From contig CAJUHM010000008.1 in NCBI GenBank assembly GCA_910586475.1, forward strand, positions 1-56,430: a DNA stretch of 56,430 nucleotides, given 5' to 3'. Source of the DNA: an uncultured Muribaculaceae bacterium. Its GTDB lineage: Bacteria; Bacteroidota; Bacteroidia; Bacteroidales; Muribaculaceae. The notes beneath the pieces are model-generated. The model was not told the DNA's origin. It ran no database searches and saw only the letters and a list, made by a program, of their open reading frames with translations. Below, piece by piece: positions 51,844 through 56,430 of this stretch; within the stretch, counting starts at the first letter, position 1, and each line of letters starts with the position of its first letter. The position numbers were made by a program, and so were the translations under genes.

Positions 51844-53256
51844 ATGTCGGAAAAATACAATACAACCAAACAGGAATCGAGAATTTCAATGCTGATCAAC
51901 CGATGCACTGATATATGGAACTACTGCACCTCCGGCGTCTGGAATGACAGCCGGAAAACATGGCAGGTCAACCTGCTTAAGACTATCAACCTTTCCGTCA
52001 ACTCATTTTTGAGCCACGACCTCCAATCGCGTGCGTGCGCACTGACATACCGCACACTTCTTGCGCTCGTTCCCGCACTCGCACTGCTGCTCGCCATAGG
52101 TCGCGGTTTCGGGCTCCAGCAGATCCTTCAGGATCAGCTCATAAAGTATTTTCCGTCACAGCACACCGTTCTCAACGCCGCATTCGGATTCGTCGACTCC
52201 TACCTGAAGGAAGCCTCAGGAGGCGTCTTCGTCGGAATCGGCATTGTTTTTCTGCTGTGGACCCTGATCTCACTGCTGTCAAGCGTCGAAGATTGTTTCA
52301 ACAATATCTGGCAAATTGTCAGGGGACGTCTTTTCTGGCGCAAAGTGACAGACTACCTCGCAATCTTCCTCATTCTTCCGGTCACTATGATCTGCGCGAG
52401 TGGTCTGCAACTTTTCATGACCACTTCACTGAAAACCCTCCTCCCCTATGATTTCATCGATTCCGCCCTGCCGGTGCTTCTCGACTGCCTTAGCATCGTT
52501 TTGACATGGCTCTTTTTTGCGGGGTCATACATGCTGATCCCTAACACTAAAGTCAAACCGATACCGGCGATCATTGCCGGAGTCGCAGTAGGAACGGCCT
52601 ATCAGGTCCTGCAATGGCTCTTTGTCTCCGGACAAATGTACGTTGCGAAATACAACGCGATCTACGGAAGTTTCTCATTCCTTCCTCTGTTACTCCTCTG
52701 GATGCAACTCGTCTGGCTGTTCACCCTCATCGGAGGTGTCCTCTGCTACGCATCACAGAACATCTCGGAATATAACTTCTCGGAAAAGATCGACCGGATT
52801 TCGACAAACTACCGGCTGCAGATAGCCATCGTCATAATGGGCATTATCAGCAAGCGTTTCTACGAGGAGAAACAACCGGTTTCAGCATCGGAAATCTCGC
52901 AGACCTACGCGATTCCCATCAATCTCGTGCGCCCTCTCGTGGCCAAACTAAATGCAGCAAAGCTCGTCAACTATCTTCAGTCTGACGACAACGACCTCAC
53001 AAACCATCCCCTCCAGCCGGCACTCGGAATCACAGATCTGACCGTCGGAGAAGTTGCAGACAGGCTCTTCAACTCGGGAGAATCGGGATTTATCGAAGAT
53101 TTCAACAGCCGTTTCCCCGAGATAGCCGCAATTGCGTCGAAATATCTCAACATAATGAAAACCTCTTCCGACACTCTCATCATCCGGCTTATGGAAACAG
53201 AGAGCCCGTCATCTCAACAATCCTGCAGTCTGACCACTTTAACTTCAAAATCATAA
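51844..53256 (+). CDS. YihY/BrkB family membrane protein with C-terminal winged-helix region
   Basis: A 470-residue protein. Residues about 50-325 are the YihY/BrkB membrane domain (six helices) with the family blocks RACALTYRTLLALVPALALLLA, FVGIGIVFLLWTLISLLSSVEDCFNNIWQ, and YGSFSFLPLLLLWMQLVWLFTLIGG. The remaining 145 residues (SASEISQTYAIPINLVRPLVAKL) look like a winged-helix domain, with a tail. The family was once called ribonuclease BN by mistake; its true function is unknown. It is followed four bases later by ridA, so the two are co-translated. Confidence 0.9.
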   Translation: MSEKYNTTKQESRISMLINRCTDIWNYCTSGVWNDSRKTWQVNLLKTINLSVNSFLSHDLQSRACALTYRTLLALVPALALLLAIGRGFGLQQILQDQLIKYFPSQHTVLNAAFGFVDSYLKEASGGVFVGIGIVFLLWTLISLLSSVEDCFNNIWQIVRGRLFWRKVTDYLAIFLILPVTMICASGLQLFMTTSLKTLLPYDFIDSALPVLLDCLSIVLTWLFFAGSYMLIPNTKVKPIPAIIAGVAVGTAYQVLQWLFVSGQMYVAKYNAIYGSFSFLPLLLLWMQLVWLFTLIGGVLCYASQNISEYNFSEKIDRISTNYRLQIAIVIMGIISKRFYEEKQPVSASEISQTYAIPINLVRPLVAKLNAAKLVNYLQSDDNDLTNHPLQPALGITDLTVGEVADRLFNSGESGFIEDFNSRFPEIAAIASKYLNIMKTSSDTLIIRLMETESPSSQQSCSLTTLTSKS

Positions 53257-53260
53257 AAAA

Positions 53261-53635
53261 ATGAAAAAACAAATCGCAACAACAAATGCACCGGGAGCCA
53301 TTGGCCCCTACAGCCAGGCAATTTCTGTAGGTGATCTTCTCTTCATCTCCGGCCAGATTCCTGTCAATCCGGCTGACGGATCGATTCCAGAAGGCATCGA
53401 AGCTCAGACAGCACAGTCGATCGCCAACATCAAAGCAATTCTTGCCGAGGCAGGAATGACAATGGACAATGTCATCAAAACAACCGTCTTCCTCGCCGAC
53501 ATGAGTCTCTTCGCACCGATGAACGAAGTCTATGCACAGAATTTCACAGCCCCCTTCCCTGCCCGTTCTGCTGTGGCTGTCAAAGAGCTTCCCAAACAGG
53601 TACTCGTCGAAATCGAGACTATCGCCGCCAGATAA
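53261..53635 (+). CDS. ridA: RidA, enamine/imine deaminase
   Basis: A 124-residue trimeric enzyme that hydrolyses reactive 2-aminoacrylate and similar enamines formed by PLP enzymes. Family motifs: AIGPYSQAISVGDLLFISGQIP (residues about 13-34), the key arginine in PARSAVAVKELPK (about 102-114) and VEIETIAA at the end. Length is typical. It lies four bases behind the BrkB gene and is convergent with folC, 12 bases away. Confidence 0.97.
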   Translation: MKKQIATTNAPGAIGPYSQAISVGDLLFISGQIPVNPADGSIPEGIEAQTAQSIANIKAILAEAGMTMDNVIKTTVFLADMSLFAPMNEVYAQNFTAPFPARSAVAVKELPKQVLVEIETIAAR

Positions 53636-53647
53636 CAGCCACTGACT

Positions 53648-54949
53648 TCATCGGAAATTCCTCGAAGAGAGGTAGTCAGCCACAACAAAAGTGCTGCCCC
53701 CGATAAACACCATCTCCGAGCCCTTGTCGACAACTTCGGCAAGGGCTTTCTCTACTGCAGAATCAACACTGTCGAAAGCGTCGCCATCAAGTCCAAATGC
53801 CGCCGCTTTCTGCTTAAGCTCCGCCGAAGGCATCCGACGCGGAGTCGAAGGTTGGGTGAAATAGAACCCGACATTTTCTATCTGCTTCAGCTTCTCAAGA
53901 ACCGTGTCTACATCCTTATCATTGACAAATCCAATGACAACATGCTTTCTTCCGTCATGGCGCGCTATCTGAGGGGCGAGATAATCCCATCCGCCGGGAT
54001 TGTGGCCCGTGTCACAGACCGTCAGCGGGGCATCACAGAGCTTCATCCAGCGGCCCATCAGCCCCGTAAGACGACACACGTTACCCATTCCGGCACATAT
54101 ATGCTCAGCCGAAAGATCAAGGCCCTCTCTTTCTGCCAGAATCTTCACCGCCTCGAGAATTGTCCGGGCATTGTTTATCTGACAGTCACCGGTCAGTTCG
54201 CCGCGAACAATGCCAAAACTGCGGGTAGAATATACCAGACCATCATCGAGTCGTTCGGAAGCGACGATCTCCCCAGACTCATCCGCATAGGTGACCGGCG
54301 CTCCTCTCTCTGCCGATATTGAAGCGAAACAATCGCGGACAGCTCCATCCGACTCTCCGACGACGACAGGGACGCCCGGCTTTATTATGCCGGCCTTCTC
54401 ACAGGCGATCTCCTGCTCCGTATGACCAAGAAGAGAAGTATGGTCGAGCGAAATATTTGTAATGACAGACAAAACCGGTCGGACAATATTTGTCGAATCA
54501 AGACGACCTCCAAGGCCGACCTCTATGACAGCAAAATCGACTTTCCTGCACGAGAAACAGTCAAAGGCCATCACGGTCGACAGTTCAAAAAAAGTCGGAC
54601 GGATTCCGAGATCCATCTTCCGGTAGGAATCCACAAACGAAACAACCTCAGCACAGGAAATCATCTCACCGTTGACACGTATACGTTCGCGGAAATCAAG
54701 CAGGTGAGGAGACGTGAAGAGCCCGACACTATAACCTGCTGCCTGAAGAACAGCCGCAATTGTGTGGGCTGTCGAACCCTTTCCGTTGGTTCCGGCCACA
54801 TGTATGACCTTAAGATTATCATGAGGGTTTCCGAATGCAGAAGCCAGACGGGCCACCGTCTCAAGCCCCGGTTTATATGCGGCAGCACCTTCACGCTGAA
54901 ACATCGGCAGCTGGCCGAACAAGAATTCAACTGTTTCCTGATATGTCAT
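53648..54949 (-). CDS. folC: bifunctional folylpolyglutamate/dihydrofolate synthase
   Basis: A 433-residue Mur-ligase-type enzyme that adds glutamate to dihydropteroate and reduced folates. The ATP loop is HVAGTNGKGSTAHTI (about residues 49-63), then GLFTSPHLLDFRERI, VIEVGLGGRLDSTN with the metal glutamate, and ITNISLDHTSLLG. The C-terminal domain has CDTGHNPGG and VIGFVNDKD. Full length for the family. A second folate gene, folK, lies about 10 kb away on the same strand but in a different operon. Confidence 0.95.
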   Translation of the reverse strand: MTYQETVEFLFGQLPMFQREGAAAYKPGLETVARLASAFGNPHDNLKVIHVAGTNGKGSTAHTIAAVLQAAGYSVGLFTSPHLLDFRERIRVNGEMISCAEVVSFVDSYRKMDLGIRPTFFELSTVMAFDCFSCRKVDFAVIEVGLGGRLDSTNIVRPVLSVITNISLDHTSLLGHTEQEIACEKAGIIKPGVPVVVGESDGAVRDCFASISAERGAPVTYADESGEIVASERLDDGLVYSTRSFGIVRGELTGDCQINNARTILEAVKILAEREGLDLSAEHICAGMGNVCRLTGLMGRWMKLCDAPLTVCDTGHNPGGWDYLAPQIARHDGRKHVVIGFVNDKDVDTVLEKLKQIENVGFYFTQPSTPRRMPSAELKQKAAAFGLDGDAFDSVDSAVEKALAEVVDKGSEMVFIGGSTFVVADYLSSRNFR

Positions 54950-55069
54950 CTTTAATGACTCTTTTAGAGTGAGTTTGGATTTAAATCAAATTAAGACTGA
55001 GAGTATTTTGAAGTTTCTACCTTTCATTTTATTGTCAGCACGATTTAGCTCCAAACACTCACTTGGACT

Positions 55070-55639
55070 TCAATAAATTATGTATCCGGCGAGACCGGCA
55101 AGCAAAATAATCAGAATCGGATGGACCTTAAGCCAATAGACTCCTACAAATGCTCCCGCACAGATCAGCACAGATGTGACGATCTGCGACGTTTCCTCTC
55201 CGAAATTCGCGGAATTCATCAGCAGCAGCGCAGCTGAGCCTATCAGGCCTACCACAACCGGACGCAAGCCGGCAAAAATACCCTTCACGATGAGGCTCTC
55301 GCGATGGCGGTGGATCAGATGGCTCATGTAGATTGTCAGAATAAACGACGGAACGACCACCACAAGCGTGCAGACCACACTTCCGAGAAGCCCCCACAAG
55401 GGAGCAGCGAACTCAGGCGAAGACTGCGCCGGAGCCACATAACCGATATAGGTCGCAGAGTTTATTCCGATAGGCCCGGGAGTCATTTGAGAGATAGCCA
55501 CAATGTCGGTAAACATCTGTTCAGTAATCCACCCCGAACCGACTATGATCCGTTCGATCAGGGCAAGCATTGCATAACCGCCCCCAAAGCCGAAAAGCCC
55601 AATCTTGAGGTATCCCCATATGAGTTTCAGATAAATCAT
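55070..55639 (-). CDS. short chromate transporter-type protein, second half
   Basis: A 189-residue membrane protein with one CHR domain: WGYLKIGLFGFGGGYAMLALIER at the N-terminus, MFTDIVAISQMTPGPIGINSATYIGY after it, and several further hydrophobic segments ending near YII. Single-domain CHR proteins work in pairs, and its neighbour supplies the other half, overlapping by four bases. The family includes chromate exporters (ChrA). In gut anaerobes without obvious chromate exposure the real substrate may be another oxyanion such as sulfate. Confidence 0.88.
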   Translation of the reverse strand: MIYLKLIWGYLKIGLFGFGGGYAMLALIERIIVGSGWITEQMFTDIVAISQMTPGPIGINSATYIGYVAPAQSSPEFAAPLWGLLGSVVCTLVVVVPSFILTIYMSHLIHRHRESLIVKGIFAGLRPVVVGLIGSAALLLMNSANFGEETSQIVTSVLICAGAFVGVYWLKVHPILIILLAGLAGYIIY

Positions 55640-56226
55640 TTTTCATCCTCCTTTCCGGCAACGCCGCTTTTAATTTTTTTAGACTGACGGACAAGATAAA
55701 AATAGCCGCCCGCTCCGCCTAATAATATGTAGAGAATAGGATTTGACACAACCGGCAGCTTCGACCAGATCAGCAGCGCTACAAAAACGGGGATCGCAAC
55801 CGTTTTCCATCCGATTCCGGCCGAACGGGCCGTTGTCAGCACAGGCGCTATGATAAGAGCCACAACCGCCGGCCTGATCCCCATGAACACTGCGTTGAGA
55901 GTCTCATTGTTTTTGATCAGATCAGGCGTCAGGAATATCGCAATGAACAGGATCATCGTAAACGACGGAAGGATCGATCCCATTGCAGCGACAATGGCGC
56001 CCCTGATACCTCGCAGCTTGTCGCCGATCGCGACAGCGATATTTACGGCAAGAATGCCGGGCAGCGACTGAGCCACAGCCAGCAGATCGAGGAATTCCTG
56101 ACGGTCTAGCCATCGGTGTTTGTCGACGATCTCCTTTTCAATGATCAAGATCATCGCCCATCCTCCGCCGAATGTAAAGGCTCCGATTTTAAAAAAAGTC
56201 CAGAACAGACCTGATAAAATGTTCAT
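55636..56226 (-). CDS. short chromate transporter-type protein, first half
   Basis: A 196-residue membrane protein with the CHR-domain start FFKIGAFTFGGGWAMILIIEKE, then WLDRQEFLDLLAVAQSLPGILAVNIAVAIG and further helices (AIVAAMGSILPSFTMILFIAIF, YILLGGAGGYFYLV). It is the first gene of the two-gene unit; its stop overlaps the second start by four bases, so the pair is translated together and probably assembles as a heterodimer. Own promoter upstream. Confidence 0.88.
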   Translation of the reverse strand: MNILSGLFWTFFKIGAFTFGGGWAMILIIEKEIVDKHRWLDRQEFLDLLAVAQSLPGILAVNIAVAIGDKLRGIRGAIVAAMGSILPSFTMILFIAIFLTPDLIKNNETLNAVFMGIRPAVVALIIAPVLTTARSAGIGWKTVAIPVFVALLIWSKLPVVSNPILYILLGGAGGYFYLVRQSKKIKSGVAGKEDEK

Positions 56227-56252
56227 TTACTACGTCTATGAAAAAATGCTTG

Positions 56253-56260
56253 CAAAATTA
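56253..56260 (-). promoter_or_regulatory. -7 promoter box of the CHR gene pair
   Basis: Minus strand reads TAATTTTG, a full match, 26 bases upstream of the first ATG. Confidence 0.65.
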
Positions 56261-56281
56261 CAAAAAATCCTGTTTTTTCAC

Positions 56282-56289
56282 TAATTTTG
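56282..56289 (+). promoter_or_regulatory. -7 promoter box of the gene at the right edge
   Basis: TAATTTTG, a full match, about 110 bases upstream of the ATG at 56400. It is divergent from the CHR promoter. Confidence 0.55.
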
Positions 56290-56399
56290 CAATTCATATC
56301 CGAACATTTTTGAAGCTGATTTTTTCTATATTAGTAAGCCCCTCCGAGGATCTTCACAATTTTTTATTACGAATCTAAAAACATAACCGAAAGAAACTG

Positions 56400-56430
56400 A
56401 TGAAAACTTACTCTATAGCAGCCATCGCTG
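56400..56430 (+). CDS. 5' end of an unidentified gene, cut by the window edge
   Basis: ATG at 56400 opens MKTYSIAAIA, the look of a signal-peptide start. Only ten codons are in the window, so nothing else can be said. Confidence 0.4.
   Translation, partial: MKTYSIAAIA

Noticed and set aside
54967..55066. Imperfect inverted repeat flanking the gap between folC and the CHR genes
   Set aside because: Arms of about 14 bases with mismatch and a loop of about 70 bases; no support for a defined function.
1..56430. Search by eye for tRNA, rRNA, CRISPR arrays, insertion sequences and prophage genes
   Set aside because: No cloverleaf, spaced direct repeats, transposase or phage structural gene was found.

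Overview
The window looks like a chromosomal segment of a Bacteroidales bacterium, probably Muribaculaceae (the family is inferred from overall gene and codon style; the order is well supported). The main evidence is about twenty copies of the Bacteroidota promoter -7 box TAnnTTTG (often TAACTTTG) just upstream of genes, near absence of Shine-Dalgarno sites, and lineage-typical proteins: a fused FeoA-FeoB iron transporter, the divergent Bacteroidota RNA polymerase omega subunit, a bS16 with a long Ala/Glu/Lys tail, DUF4369-TlpA thioredoxins, FadL/OmpP1 porins and exported GH2 beta-galactosidases. I see no insertion sequence, phage, CRISPR array, rRNA or tRNA. This is mostly core housekeeping chromosome.

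Layout. 1-5.1 kb: start of an unidentified gene, an exported GH2 glycosidase, a flavoprotein, YqgE/AlgH. 4.3-7.3 kb: a lipoprotein overlapping a RelA/SpoT homologue whose hydrolase motifs are eroded. 7.5-12.4 kb: TlpA-like lipoprotein, pheS-nth-tilS, tdk. 12.4-18.8 kb: DUF3108 protein, 5'-nucleotidase, ZIP transporter, glycosyltransferase, catalase. 19.1-26.6 kb: ECF sigma factor, probable membrane anti-sigma factor, Spy/CpxP-like periplasmic protein, then a giant alpha-2-macroglobulin-like protein without a thioester. 26.8-31.8 kb: FeoAB and MutS2, convergent. 32-36.5 kb: a small secreted-peptide reading frame, a DUF308 membrane protein, a Trp/Tyr/Gly-rich exported protein behind a strong leader hairpin, a FadL porin, rpsP. 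36.6-38.8 kb: a MurU-like nucleotidyltransferase co-translated with a fusion of an AmgK-like sugar kinase to the RapZ C-terminal domain. 38.9-46.5 kb: aroE, a YeiH-type permease, ComEC, then convergent folK-tex-metallophosphoesterase. 46.5-56.4 kb: acyltransferase, RluD-type synthase and PASTA protein, bamD-rpoZ, rpsO, BrkB-ridA, folC, a two-gene chromate-type transporter, and the first codons of another exported protein.

The most interesting locus is the kinase/RapZ-C fusion with MurU. AmgK and MurU form the MurNAc salvage branch of peptidoglycan recycling, and the RapZ C-terminal domain in E. coli senses glucosamine-6-phosphate and binds small RNAs. Joining sensor and salvage kinase in one chain suggests recycling that is coupled to amino-sugar status. 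Secondary points are the ECF/anti-sigma/Spy-like cassette with a C10A9 tract in front of its last gene, two ATG-less intergenic open frames that look like fossil or dispersed elements (one shares a conserved block with a second intergenic site), and a likely iron-responsive palindrome in front of feoAB. All assignments rest on reading motifs by eye; no search or fold was run.
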